NCBI GenBank assembly: GCA_002386525.1
Contig: DGIS01000034.1
Span: forward strand, 156,487 to 220,486
DNA length: 64,000 nucleotides
From: Sphingobacterium sp. UBA4616
GTDB lineage: Bacteria; Bacteroidota; Bacteroidia; Sphingobacteriales; Sphingobacteriaceae
Direction of reading: 5' to 3'
Of the stretch, positions 19,250 through 28,882 are shown one piece after another. The first letter of the stretch is position 1. Every line of letters begins with the position of its first letter. The notes below the pieces were generated by a model. The model worked only from the letters and a program-made list of their open reading frames with translations. It had not been told where the DNA came from and did no database searches. Position numbers and translations under genes: made by a program.

Positions 19250-19777
19250 CTACACAGCCCCGAGCTCTTCAGCCAGCGATTGTAAGCATTGATTAGCTTC
19301 TTCAAATCGTTTGAGTTCGACCGCATAAGATTCAGTAACCGTTTCGAGCAAGGCACTTCCCGCAGTAAAGTCAACATAGGCCATTACCGTATCACTACCC
19401 CACATCCAGTCAAAAATCAGGGCATAACCCTCCAAAACATAGCCCTCCAGTTGTTTTAAGAGAGCCAGCATCGGCAATATTTCAAGATAGTTTTCACTGA
19501 AGTTCAATACGGCAAATGTCCAGTGTTGCTTTTCCTCATCATAATACTCCTTCGCACCGTAAAATCTATCCTTAAGCAGATTATCGAAGACTTCACGAAT
19601 GCGCGCCTGTGAATAACTTGGAATAATTTCCAACGTTGTTTTGCTGTACATCTGCCGGCTCTCCCACCACTGCGACCAATTATCGTCTTTGTTCGGGGAA
19701 ATCGGTTTAAAAGAAAAAAACTCGTTCAATCTCGATTTTTCTATTTTAATACTTATGTAAAGGCTATCCAATTCCAT
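19250..19777 (-). CDS. Hypothetical cytoplasmic protein
   Basis: A 175-residue protein with no signal peptide or membrane span. It is acidic and rich in aromatic residues (WSQWWESRQMYS, LIFDWMWGSDTVMAYVDF). I do not recognise the family. It stands 40 bases from the secreted protein gene downstream of 20359 on the same strand, so the two may be co-transcribed. Single-domain acidic proteins of this sort are sometimes immunity proteins, but there is no toxin gene next to it. Confidence 0.6.
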   Translation of the reverse strand: MELDSLYISIKIEKSRLNEFFSFKPISPNKDDNWSQWWESRQMYSKTTLEIIPSYSQARIREVFDNLLKDRFYGAKEYYDEEKQHWTFAVLNFSENYLEILPMLALLKQLEGYVLEGYALIFDWMWGSDTVMAYVDFTAGSALLETVTESYAVELKRFEEANQCLQSLAEELGAV

Positions 19778-19816
19778 ACGATTGTTCTAAGATATTCTTA
19801 ACTTCTTTTTTAAACG

Positions 19817-20359
19817 TTACCGGCTCGACAGTTTGATCTTACCATCGCTATCAAAATCCGAATTGTCCGTCACTCTTTTTAGATTTAGTTGCTTTAAAGA
19901 CAAGCCTTCCTGCAGCGGTACACCCGCAGAATTTATCTTAAATAAGGGATAGGATAGTGGTTTTTCACCCCATTCCAACACAAAATGGTAGCCATCTACA
20001 ATCTTCTGCTGATCGTCAGTTTTGAGAATTAAGATATTATGAAAAGTTTGCTCCGGTTTGGCAGGATCACTATTCGGTGAGATACCCCGAGCTTTATAGG
20101 TGGCGATAAATTTATAATAGTGGTACTTGCCACCGATCGGATTAAATATTAATTCCCGACTATTATTTTCCGCAACCAGATCCGAAAAAGACTGCTCAAA
20201 ATTGTCCAGTAATTTGTAATTAAAATCGGTATTGAGCTTATTGGCGACCAATATATAGGTCTTTGCATCTTGACCGGTGCTACTCCCCTGCGTTTGACTT
20301 TGTGCGTGCACCGAATAGCCACAGAAACAGGATAACAATACAATTATTAAATACTTCAT
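19817..20359 (-). CDS. Hypothetical secreted protein
   Basis: The 180-residue product has a clear signal peptide (MKYLIIVLLSCFCGYSVHAQ, cleavage after AQ), then an alpha/beta-looking body without motifs I can name. It ends DFDSDGKIKLSSR. It precedes the 175-residue hypothetical gene on the same strand. Function unknown. Confidence 0.6.
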   Translation of the reverse strand: MKYLIIVLLSCFCGYSVHAQSQTQGSSTGQDAKTYILVANKLNTDFNYKLLDNFEQSFSDLVAENNSRELIFNPIGGKYHYYKFIATYKARGISPNSDPAKPEQTFHNILILKTDDQQKIVDGYHFVLEWGEKPLSYPLFKINSAGVPLQEGLSLKQLNLKRVTDNSDFDSDGKIKLSSR

Positions 20360-20451
20360 ACGCTAAAATATTAAATTTTGGGCAGTATTTGCCCAACTGA
20401 TGATTAAATAGACATTTCTTCAACAATAGATACGTCCATTACAAACCTTCT

Positions 20452-21411
20452 TCATTCAGCCGACATCTCAAACCAGCGCTTAAAATCAGCAGCATCATAC
20501 CGGCTAACCATTACCTCCTCATGCTTGCCGAAGCTATCTTTCAACGCGATAGCCAGCACCCCATTGGCTAAAGGCTTGTATCCTTTTATAATACTCCGAT
20601 TGACGATATAACGCCTGTACATCAGATAGTATTGATCGTGATCAAGTACCTTCATCAGGTTGTCGAGACTATAGTTGTGGGTATACTCGCGGCTTCCGGT
20701 TAAGGTAAGCAGCCTTTTGTCATCTGCCGAACTTTTGATAAGCGCAATCCCATGCAGCGGCACGTAATTATCTTCGTAACCATACTTTACTTTCAGACAG
20801 GAATCGAGACTAACCGCATCCGAAATATCGTCTACCCGTTCGGCCTCCGCTTTCAGCTGCAGCTCTTCGTAGGTGACAATGATTTCCCGGAGGACTGTTT
20901 TCTCAATTTCAGCCTCTAAGTATTGATCTTTCACAAATCGGGCAAACCGCATCACATATATCACCATAAAGAGCAGATTCAAGATGAAAATAAACAAAAA
21001 CAGGAACCCAAATTCGTTGGACAGGTAGCGCATAATGACTCGCCAACCTTCTTCGTTAAATGGTAAAAATACCAGCACGGCGAAAATTACGGTGAGCAAC
21101 GAAGGCAATACTAATCCGTATAGAACCTGCCTGATTAGCCTAGGTTTAAAATCCGTCAGCCAAGAGCGTTTCCTATCCATGTACCTGTTAAAAATATGCA
21201 TACCGCTAAGCACCGCCATCGCGATCGATGCTGAAAGAAGCCAGTATAGATAAAATTTCGGTGCCGAATACCGTGCATCGAAAACAAGAAACGCGCCGGG
21301 CGAACAGAAAAAATTACCCAATAGAATCGCCAAAAGTAGCTGGAGCCTAATCGGTAAGTAGTGGACATGGATCTCGGAATGAAAGGTTTCGATAAGCTTT
21401 TTAGTCTGCAT
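20452..21411 (-). CDS. Membrane-bound LytTR-domain regulator
   Basis: The 319-residue protein has four hydrophobic segments in its first 165 residues (about 21-45, 53-72, 90-112 and 132-155), a helical linker (about 160-195: KDQYLEAEIEKTVLREIIVTYEELQLKAE is the general area) and a C-terminal LytTR-like DNA-binding domain (about 205-315) with LTGSREYTHNYSLDNLMKVL and YYLMYRRYIVNRSIIKGY. It looks like a membrane-anchored transcription factor rather than a response regulator: there is no receiver domain. Nested inverted repeats lie 70-120 bases upstream and may be its own operator. Confidence 0.75.
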   Translation of the reverse strand: MQTKKLIETFHSEIHVHYLPIRLQLLLAILLGNFFCSPGAFLVFDARYSAPKFYLYWLLSASIAMAVLSGMHIFNRYMDRKRSWLTDFKPRLIRQVLYGLVLPSLLTVIFAVLVFLPFNEEGWRVIMRYLSNEFGFLFLFIFILNLLFMVIYVMRFARFVKDQYLEAEIEKTVLREIIVTYEELQLKAEAERVDDISDAVSLDSCLKVKYGYEDNYVPLHGIALIKSSADDKRLLTLTGSREYTHNYSLDNLMKVLDHDQYYLMYRRYIVNRSIIKGYKPLANGVLAIALKDSFGKHEEVMVSRYDAADFKRWFEMSAE

Positions 21412-21477
21412 AAAAATTGTAGAATTGATTAAGGCAACCTAAAATAACTAATTTATCAAATAAAAAAACAAAACAGC

Positions 21478-21528
21478 CTTACAGTATTTTGTCACAACTG
21501 AAGAAATACTGCCTTATTTCACTGTAAG
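21478..21528. promoter_or_regulatory. Nested inverted repeats upstream of LytTR gene
   Basis: CTTACAGT (21478-21485) pairs with ACTGTAAG (21521-21528), and inside it CAGTATTT (21482-21489) pairs with AAATACTG (21504-21511). These overlapping perfect repeats are candidates for an operator or switching leader of the LytTR gene that begins at 21411. Confidence 0.4.
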
Positions 21529-21581
21529 CGCGCAGTGCAGACTACCGTTCATCCTATAATTTCATTTTTATAACATCTTAG

Positions 21582-21603
21582 AAAACTCTCTATAGAGAGT
21601 TTT
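21582..21603. promoter_or_regulatory. Perfect 22-bp palindrome
   Basis: AAAACTCTCTA is followed directly by its reverse complement, with no loop. It lies in the divergent interval between the LytTR gene and the plus-strand gene starting at 21777. A dimeric regulator site is more likely than a terminator because there is no loop and no transcript ends here. The rest of 21412-21776 holds no gene I can support. Confidence 0.4.
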
Positions 21604-21776
21604 AAAGCAAGATTTAGACATTTGTTCTATACCATTCATCCGCATTCCGACATTTTACCTTGCCTTCGAAGAAAGACCTTGCTAATTTTATAATAACATA
21701 ATTCATTATTGGATGAACAATTACAGCAATGCCATTTGGTGCAGACCTAATGACCATGTACCCTAAAAAATAAGAT

Positions 21777-22931
21777 ATGATCCGATCGTTGAACCAACTG
21801 GAAGATGCCATTCTTGCGTATGGCCTACTTCACGATAACCCGAATGGAAATTATGTACCAAGCGACGAAGCGATCGTCATCGCCTGCGATGCGCTGATAC
21901 GCGATTCGGAACAGCTCTATATCAGTCACGCGAAATCGCGCATGGCCAAAGAATCTTTTCGCCGCTATTACACCAAATTCAGGCTGCTGTTTGACACGCT
22001 CTATCTGTACAAGGCCCAGCAGCCGGATGATACCATTAAAAAACTACACGAGAGTATTAGCCAGAGCATTCAGCGCTTTAAAGAGCATATGAATCCGTCG
22101 GAAGAACTGCCCGTATACGACCAACAGCTGCTCAAATCGAACAGCCTCGCAAAACTTGCTCAATTATCGGTGCACTTACAGGCTAAGCAGCTTGACGAAA
22201 AATATCTTTTAGAAATCCAATATGGTCTAAATAGCCTGTTTGACGAGCATAAGCCGCCCAAGCTCCTGTACTACCATGTCGAATGGTTGGAAACTTTCCT
22301 TTCGGCACTAGAAAGCCTGGCCCATGATAAACGTGTCAAGCATTACGCCAAACGTTTTATTGAGTTACTGATCCGCTACAACTTTAACTATCTCGGCTTA
22401 TGCAACCGGTGGCATGAACAGCTCGAAGCGCAGATCGATACGCTCCCCCGTTCGGAAAAGCTGTCTACATTGCTGCTTATGGAAAAAGAAATTACCCATT
22501 ATCATCCCCTGCCGATGCTTTATTACGACATTGAGCAACCCCATCTCAAAACAATGATGAATGAATACATTTGGGCCGAACTGGATTATCTTGAAAAAAT
22601 GTCGAAACTGGCATCGGTAAACAATGATTCACGCCCCGAGATTCCCGCATCTTCCAATGGGATCCATACGACGCTGACGGGCGAGGGTCTTACCTGCCTA
22701 TTCCACTATTGCAGTAAAGTGGGCCTGTTTAAAAATAAGCATAAAAGCGATGCAGCCATTGGCTTAGCGCAGCATACCGTTACCGATCGCGGCAACCGCA
22801 TCACGGCCAATCAGCTGGCCAAATTCAACAAATTTGAGCATATACTCAGTCTCTATATGATCGAAGATAAGCTTAAAGAAATGCTGCATTGTATAAAAAA
22901 CGACATTGAAGAAGTGGAGCGAAGAAAATAG
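21777..22931 (+). CDS. Helical hypothetical protein, faintly RteC-like C-terminus
   Basis: The 384-residue protein is almost entirely helical, with no signal peptide. Its C-terminal part (LTGEGLTCLFHYCSKVGLFKN, residues about 300-380) has the look of the C-terminal region of RteC proteins, which regulate Bacteroides conjugative elements, but the similarity is weak and recalled from memory. No other mobile-element gene is nearby. The codon use is ordinary for the window. A cytoplasmic regulatory or scaffolding role is all that can be suggested. Confidence 0.6.
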   Translation: MIRSLNQLEDAILAYGLLHDNPNGNYVPSDEAIVIACDALIRDSEQLYISHAKSRMAKESFRRYYTKFRLLFDTLYLYKAQQPDDTIKKLHESISQSIQRFKEHMNPSEELPVYDQQLLKSNSLAKLAQLSVHLQAKQLDEKYLLEIQYGLNSLFDEHKPPKLLYYHVEWLETFLSALESLAHDKRVKHYAKRFIELLIRYNFNYLGLCNRWHEQLEAQIDTLPRSEKLSTLLLMEKEITHYHPLPMLYYDIEQPHLKTMMNEYIWAELDYLEKMSKLASVNNDSRPEIPASSNGIHTTLTGEGLTCLFHYCSKVGLFKNKHKSDAAIGLAQHTVTDRGNRITANQLAKFNKFEHILSLYMIEDKLKEMLHCIKNDIEEVERRK

Positions 22932-23208
22932 TGGCCTTTTCAAAAAAACTTGGGGGATTCCACTTTATCCCCCTCCAGTGCCGGCACCTCCTGCACAGCC
23001 TATTGCCCCCAAAAACAGCACGCTGCATCCTTTGCATACGCTTCTCCCGCTGCTCTCGGTTATACTAGCAGTAACACCGCCATTTCCCCAATTACATTAG
23101 TCAACACTGCCTCAGATGCTTTAAAAGCAGTTTGCTTGGCGAAATCCTTCTATATAAGATTGCTCTTTGTTGTCGTTTCTTTGCTTTCAGACTTACACGT
23201 TATGCACC

Positions 23209-23751
23209 ATGAAAGCGAAAAAGATTACCTATCAGATCATCGTCATTACACTGATGGCACTTTGGATCCCGATCAGTCTGGACAAGTTTATCGACTATGA
23301 ACTGTTCAAGTCTGCGATGATACAACAGCCGTTTAGCGATGGTCTGGGAATTTTACTTGCCAATACCTTACCTACGATTGAGCTTACGGTGGGTCTACTG
23401 TTTATCGTCCCCAAGATGAGAATATGGGCATTTGGACTCTCCTCATTGCTGATGGTAGTTTTTGTGGGCTATGTCAGCTTGGCGATCTTAAACGTATGGG
23501 GCAAAATCCCCTGCGGATGCGGACTTGTGTTCCATCAGGTGGGCTGGGTGGCGCATCTGTGGCTCAATATCGGATTTTTACTGATCAGCCTAATCGGCTT
23601 GCACCTGGAGTTATCCGTGTTTAGAAATTATGGTTCAAAAAATAGCAATAATAGCCATAGTGGGGGGCATCATCCCCTACGTATAGCGATAAATTCAGAA
23701 GCTCAAGATGTCATGAAATTGAAAACCAGTGCTAGGTTAAAAAAAGAATAG
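23209..23751 (+). CDS. MauE/DoxX-like membrane protein
   Basis: The start at 23209 (MKAKKITYQ) is preferred over an upstream in-frame ATG because it opens directly into the first membrane span. The 180-residue product has four spans (about residues 7-25, 42-66, 72-95 and 112-135) with a CGCG motif after KIP and W..H..LN in the last span, as in the MauE-like proteins of Bacteroidota. MauE proteins are thought to work in disulfide handling of secreted proteins. Next to it are a small cysteine-containing secreted protein and, divergently, a SusC/D locus with a TlpA-like oxidoreductase, which fits such a role. Confidence 0.75.
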   Translation: MKAKKITYQIIVITLMALWIPISLDKFIDYELFKSAMIQQPFSDGLGILLANTLPTIELTVGLLFIVPKMRIWAFGLSSLLMVVFVGYVSLAILNVWGKIPCGCGLVFHQVGWVAHLWLNIGFLLISLIGLHLELSVFRNYGSKNSNNSHSGGHHPLRIAINSEAQDVMKLKTSARLKKE

Positions 23752-23931
23752 TGTACCCGATTAACAGCGGAACTTGGATTCGAGGCTAATCCAGGTGAAG
23801 GGCGCGTCTGCCAAAAGACACTTATGGTGTTCCAGCGCTACTGTCGATGGCTACGTACAGAAAACCGACGCAGCGAAGGGATAAAAAAGAAATTTAAAAA
23901 ATTAAAGTAAAAAAACTTAAAAATTAAAGAC

Positions 23932-24273
23932 ATGAGAAATTCAGGTAATTTTATTAAAAAACACGGTTTGGCCGTATTTGCCATGACACTTTTATTGGGT
24001 TATGGAGGTTTTAGTTATGCAAAATCGATGTTCAGTACGCCTTGGTATCAAATTACAAGTATGGCATCTAATCCGAACGATGACCAATTGGGAAGTGCAA
24101 CACCTGATCCCACATCGGGCGGTGAATGTGATTCCGAAGAAAAAAATACACGCTGTAACGTACAATTCAACAATCCGAACAATCACGATCTTTCAAACAA
24201 AACCGTCGCTCAAGCCTTGGCTTTATCTGGTGTAAGCATCAATGACTACACGTACAGAGACAATCCAAACTAA
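23932..24273 (+). CDS. Small secreted DUF6520-like protein
   Basis: The 113-residue product has a signal-like hydrophobic segment at about residues 12-30 (GLAVFAMTLLLGYGGFSYA), then a polar region with two cysteines (GECDSEEKNTRCNV, eight residues between them) and an Asn-rich end. Small proteins of this build, often called DUF6520, occur beside MauE-like genes in Sphingobacteriaceae and Flavobacteria. The two cysteines may form a disulfide made by the neighbouring MauE/TlpA proteins. Biological role unknown. Confidence 0.65.
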   Translation: MRNSGNFIKKHGLAVFAMTLLLGYGGFSYAKSMFSTPWYQITSMASNPNDDQLGSATPDPTSGGECDSEEKNTRCNVQFNNPNNHDLSNKTVAQALALSGVSINDYTYRDNPN

Positions 24274-24285
24274 TAATTTATACCT

Positions 24286-24315
24286 ATCAGCCAGCCCTAA
24301 CTAGGGCTGGCTGAT
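24286..24315. terminator. Bidirectional terminator hairpin
   Basis: A perfect 14-bp stem with a 2-base loop (ATCAGCCAGCCCTA/TAGGGCTGGCTGAT) lies between the small secreted protein gene (ends 24273) and the convergent SusD gene (stop at 24319). No long T run follows on either side, but the position and strength fit termination of both transcripts. Confidence 0.65.
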
Positions 24316-24318
24316 AAC

Positions 24319-25683
24319 TTAAGGGTTTTGTTCAATATTGCTTTTTAGCATCACATCTTTAGGGATGGGAAAAATATATCGGGTACTATTCGGCAGTAAT
24401 TCATATTCCTTATCGTTTACCCTCCGCTTTAGTCGCATGGCATGATCTTCCTCTCTATTCAAGCGCCTTAAATCAGACCATCTTATTCCTCTTAACAACA
24501 ATTCTTTCTGTCGTTCCAATAAAACCACTTGTAATGCCTGCTTTTGAGATGTACTTGCTATCGGCTGAAATTTTCCAGAAACAAACCGCTTAGATAGCAA
24601 CTGGTTGAGTACATCAATTCCTTGATCAGATTGCCCCAATCGAATTGCACATTCAGCTTCATTGAGCAACAGTTCATCCCAAGCATATCCGGCAAAATGG
24701 TTTACATTTCCTAGATAGGAACCTTTGTAAAGAATATTACCTTTAGCATCCTTTTCAAAAAACAGTTTTTTTCGCAGGTCATTATCATCATAACTGTTAT
24801 AAAACTCAATGGGTATTAACAGTTTTGTTTTACTGGAAAAATTTGAGCTATTTGATCCGTCAATATAGATTAATTCTTGATTTCCATTGCCATAGGTAGG
24901 AAACGGATATGCTTTTGTGCCCGATACCGTATTATAGTCGAGTACAACCCCACCAATAGCTCTGGCCTTGGTGGCGCAATCGAATGCCTGTTTATAGTCA
25001 CCCAGTTGCATATAGCACCGTATCAATAACAGGTATGCTGCCACTTTGCTGGGCGAATACATATCTACACTTCTGTCAGGCAACATCCCTATCGTCAACA
25101 GCAGATCGCTGATGATCTGATTATAGGTCTGTGTGACCGTAGAACGTGTTGTCATTAAGTTGATATCGCTCTCTATTTTGAGCGGTATCCCAAATCTATC
25201 CCATTCTGGCATACCTGCAGGCGCAGCAAACTGTTGGGCAATACTAAAAAAAGCATCCGAGCGAATGAACAATGCACTCCCCTTTATACGGTTGTAGTCT
25301 GCATTTTGAACAGGAGTTTGTATATGATCTAATCTTTCAAGTATCACGTTGGCGTAGAGGACACGCTTATAAAGGTTGTTCCAATCGGGCACATTCTCTT
25401 GCGTATTCAATATTTCTTCAGACCAATTGTAAGCAAACTTTTGCAGCTGCGAGCTCGCCAAATTCCAGGTGTTATCCTCCACATAAAACTCACCTGCCGC
25501 GATCGTACCCAACGACTTACCTGCCCCGACATTGATGGTCGAATAATCATTCAATAATGCATCCAAATCTTCCAAAGATTGTGGGATAACTTGAGACTTG
25601 TCCCTCTTCAGTTCCAGAAAATCAGGATTACAGCCCGTTAAAAAAAGCAGCACAGCCATTATCATATTTCTTTTCATATTCAT
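24319..25683 (-). CDS. SusD/RagB family nutrient-binding lipoprotein
   Basis: The open frame extends to 25743, but the start at 25683 (MNMKRNMIMAVLLFLTGC) gives a proper lipoprotein signal with Cys at about residue 18 and lies 4 bases after the SusC stop. The body has the SusD pattern: IKGSALFIRSDAFFSIAQQFA, AYLLLIRCYMQLGDYKQAFD and a C-terminal LERQKELLLRGIRWSDLRRL. It is shorter (454 residues) than the other two SusD proteins here. It acts with the SusC upstream at the cell surface; the ligand is unknown. Confidence 0.9.
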   Translation of the reverse strand: MNMKRNMIMAVLLFLTGCNPDFLELKRDKSQVIPQSLEDLDALLNDYSTINVGAGKSLGTIAAGEFYVEDNTWNLASSQLQKFAYNWSEEILNTQENVPDWNNLYKRVLYANVILERLDHIQTPVQNADYNRIKGSALFIRSDAFFSIAQQFAAPAGMPEWDRFGIPLKIESDINLMTTRSTVTQTYNQIISDLLLTIGMLPDRSVDMYSPSKVAAYLLLIRCYMQLGDYKQAFDCATKARAIGGVVLDYNTVSGTKAYPFPTYGNGNQELIYIDGSNSSNFSSKTKLLIPIEFYNSYDDNDLRKKLFFEKDAKGNILYKGSYLGNVNHFAGYAWDELLLNEAECAIRLGQSDQGIDVLNQLLSKRFVSGKFQPIASTSQKQALQVVLLERQKELLLRGIRWSDLRRLNREEDHAMRLKRRVNDKEYELLPNSTRYIFPIPKDVMLKSNIEQNP

Positions 25684-25687
25684 CGTA

Positions 25688-28600
25688 TTAAAGGTTAATC
25701 TGAAAACCCATAATCCATGTCCTCGGATTAGGATAAGTAACATTTGGCATGTCGGGAATTAGCCCCAGAGCATTAGCCCGATAGATCCATGCGACATTCC
25801 TGACTGTTGCAAACAGCCGACATTCTTTATTTTTTAAAAAGCCCGGAAATGTACGGTAGGAAAACTGTAAATCGGCCAATCTCAAGAAATCCCCCTTTTC
25901 ATACATCAATGCTGAATTCACATAGAGCTCATCGCGGCTGATATTTTTATCTCCAGGAAATACCGGTACAGACGTGGTCTTTTCATCACCCGGCACCTGC
26001 CACCTTTTTAAATAATCCATATGTCCTACTCCACTGGTGAACAACTGACTATAATTGATCGTGCTACGCCTAAAATAAAAACCAAATTTATAATCCACAC
26101 TCGCGCTCAAGGAAAAGTTTCCATAAGAAAACGTATTCCTAAACACCCCTGCATAGGGCGGAAATTTCATGCCCATATCTGCGAGGTCATCTATTTTTGC
26201 ATTATTCATATATGCCACATAGTCTTTCGTCCCATCCGGGGCTAAAAGTTCGCCCGTCGCAGGATCGAGCCCACCCGATTGCCATGCATAATTCAGGTCC
26301 AGACTCTTACCAACAATAGGAATCGGCGTCGAAACCATTGTGGACATGGTCACATTGGAGTTTGCCATATAATCAAGTACCTTGTTTGCTGTATAGCTGA
26401 ATGAGAGCGAGCCATTCCATTTTAGACGATTTTTACCCAGGTTGGCATTCACCGTCAGATCCACACCCTGAGTACGAAGCTTCGCATAGTTCATCAAGTT
26501 AGTAATCTGATAGAAACCAGTTTTTTCAAAAATACCAGTTGTTGGATCCATAAAGTTAACCCCTATCAGATCACTTGCATTTTTCTGATAGTACTCTACA
26601 GAACCGGAAAGCAAATTATTAAACAGTCCAAAATCTAGTCCGATATTGACCATCCGCACTTTCTCCCAACGCAATCCCGGGTTGCCAACACTTTTTAGTT
26701 GTGCATAGCTTTTTTGCGTAACAAAATTGACATCACTGAAAAACGACGTAATTGGATAAACACTAACGGTGTTATTGACGTTGCCGCTTACCCCATACGT
26801 TGTTCTGAACTTTAGGCTATTTATCCAGTCTGTTTTCATCCAGTCGAAACGATCCAGATTAATTGCACTACCTACAGACCAAAGCGGTACTCCTTTCTGA
26901 TTCGTCTTTACACCGAAAAGGTTTGAGGCGTCCCAACGCAGGCTAGCGGTGAGCGACAGCTTGGCGTCATAGGTATAGGCACCATTGAAAAAATACGATA
27001 AAAATCGATCTGTCAGTGACACCATTCCTGTTGGAGGAGATGGTACCGTCGCTGAACCGAGCGGCCTCAGTGGATAAAATGTGGCATAATCCAGATTTGA
27101 TTGCGCTGTCAATACCGCATCGTTGTAGCCATACAGTCTATATCCGGGGTTGGAGAAGCTTTTTGTCTCGCGAAGCTCTGCACCTGCAATGGCATTGACC
27201 GCATTCTTCTCGCCATATTGCCGATTAAAATCCACCTGGATTCTTCCAGACTGGGATGATATTTCGTTATTAAACCCTTCTTTGATGGCCCCCTCAGGAA
27301 TAATACGTTTAAGATCGGGTTGCGTGTACTGATTGACAAGATTCCGGACATAATACGAGTCAGCATCATACATATTGGTTTGATCTGTACGGAGCCGTTG
27401 ATTTTGATATTTCATAGAAAGCTTCAAGCCATCCAAGATTGTATAACCCACCCCCAAGTTGATCAAAAGATCTTTTGTATTCGATCTTCTGTCTCTAAGT
27501 TTGGCCTCGTTTAGCGGCACATAGTTCCAGTCCAGGAGACCATTGACTACGGCCTGATCGACATAATCTTTGGCATATCGTCCTGTAACGGAAATAGGAA
27601 AGCCATTTTCATCGACCAATGCAGTATAATTTGGGAGCTCCCTGCTCCCGACCTTTAGTCCCTGCAATGTTAAACCGTTATTCTTGGATTCCATCCAGGC
27701 ATAATTAAGTCCAAAGGAAAGATCCAAATCTTTTGTCAGTTTGATCTGGTTGCGGAGGCTGAGGGTATTTCTTTTATTGTTGTTGCCCTTTACATTGGGA
27801 TTATTCTTGGAAAAGGATGAAGAGAGCCAATAACTATAGATAGATCCACCGCCATTTAGCGCCAGATCATATTGTTGCAACAGCGCGGGTCTATAGAGAT
27901 AGTTGCTCGCATCCTTTCTAAGATCGTGCTGTGCAAGCCAATTCCTTTTCTCAACAAACTCCTTTTCCGAAATGGCGCTGTTTTTACGATCCATTAACAA
28001 AGTGATATATTCTGGCAACGCTGAATAATCCGAAGCATCAAAATTATCCAGTTCAAAGAGCTTATCTTCTACATCAAGCATGGAAGCCGAAGGAAGATAA
28101 TCACGGGAATACAAAAGATCAGGACGCTGCGACAACTGCCATGTACTGCCAAATACAAGATTATTAGATTGCGCAAACTTTCCCTTCTTGGTGGTAATGA
28201 CGATTACGCCATTCCCTGCTCTCGCCCCCCAGATGGATGCCGCTGAGGCATCTTTCAGTAAAGTGATGGATTCGACATCGTTTGGATTAATCGAATTCAA
28301 TGAACCCTCATACGGAAAGTTATCCAAAATAATCAATGGTTCAGTCTGAGAATTGATCGTACTCAGCCCCCGCAGCCGCAGCTTAGGATCTGTTGAGAAT
28401 TCGCCTGAATTAATTGACCGGTCAAACTGTAATACCGAACTTATCCCTTCGAGCCGCTCAATAATATTCGGATCGGGATTGCGATTCAGCAAATCACTGT
28501 TGATCATCTCAAAAGAGCCCGTTGCACGCTCCTTTGGAATACGATAATATCCTGTAGAGACTTCAACTTCTTGAAGCACGTTAACCCTTTCCTTTAAGAC

Positions 28601-28882
28601 TATTTCAAAAAAACGACTTTTACCGGGGTCGACAAATATGCGCTGAGCTATTTTTCCGGTTCGGGTTACCATTAAAGTATCAGGCCTGACCATAGCAAAT
28701 TCGAATTTTCCGAGCTGATCAGCCCGTATCAGTCCCCCTGTTCCAACAAGTCTCAAGCTTACATGACCGAGTCCGTTTCCCGCTTCATCTTTTACGATGC
28801 CACTCACCATTTGCTGCCCATAAGCATGCCCTAAAGTCCATATTCCAACTATGAACACAAACAAACATCTACAGATTTTCAT
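25688..28882 (-). CDS. SusC/RagA TonB-linked outer-membrane transporter
   Basis: The 1064-residue protein has a signal peptide (MKICRCLFVFIVGIWTLGHAYG), a carboxypeptidase-like repeat (MVSGIVKDEAGNGLGHVSLRL), a plug with GYYRIPKERATGSFEMI and the SusC signature (NPNDVESITLLKDASAASIWG), and a barrel ending FQINL. There is no STN domain. Its start overlaps the end of the TlpA-like gene by 14 bases, so translation is probably coupled. Together with SusD downstream it forms an uptake pair, with the TlpA-like protein co-produced. Confidence 0.92.
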   Translation of the reverse strand: MKICRCLFVFIVGIWTLGHAYGQQMVSGIVKDEAGNGLGHVSLRLVGTGGLIRADQLGKFEFAMVRPDTLMVTRTGKIAQRIFVDPGKSRFFEIVLKERVNVLQEVEVSTGYYRIPKERATGSFEMINSDLLNRNPDPNIIERLEGISSVLQFDRSINSGEFSTDPKLRLRGLSTINSQTEPLIILDNFPYEGSLNSINPNDVESITLLKDASAASIWGARAGNGVIVITTKKGKFAQSNNLVFGSTWQLSQRPDLLYSRDYLPSASMLDVEDKLFELDNFDASDYSALPEYITLLMDRKNSAISEKEFVEKRNWLAQHDLRKDASNYLYRPALLQQYDLALNGGGSIYSYWLSSSFSKNNPNVKGNNNKRNTLSLRNQIKLTKDLDLSFGLNYAWMESKNNGLTLQGLKVGSRELPNYTALVDENGFPISVTGRYAKDYVDQAVVNGLLDWNYVPLNEAKLRDRRSNTKDLLINLGVGYTILDGLKLSMKYQNQRLRTDQTNMYDADSYYVRNLVNQYTQPDLKRIIPEGAIKEGFNNEISSQSGRIQVDFNRQYGEKNAVNAIAGAELRETKSFSNPGYRLYGYNDAVLTAQSNLDYATFYPLRPLGSATVPSPPTGMVSLTDRFLSYFFNGAYTYDAKLSLTASLRWDASNLFGVKTNQKGVPLWSVGSAINLDRFDWMKTDWINSLKFRTTYGVSGNVNNTVSVYPITSFFSDVNFVTQKSYAQLKSVGNPGLRWEKVRMVNIGLDFGLFNNLLSGSVEYYQKNASDLIGVNFMDPTTGIFEKTGFYQITNLMNYAKLRTQGVDLTVNANLGKNRLKWNGSLSFSYTANKVLDYMANSNVTMSTMVSTPIPIVGKSLDLNYAWQSGGLDPATGELLAPDGTKDYVAYMNNAKIDDLADMGMKFPPYAGVFRNTFSYGNFSLSASVDYKFGFYFRRSTINYSQLFTSGVGHMDYLKRWQVPGDEKTTSVPVFPGDKNISRDELYVNSALMYEKGDFLRLADLQFSYRTFPGFLKNKECRLFATVRNVAWIYRANALGLIPDMPNVTYPNPRTWIMGFQINL

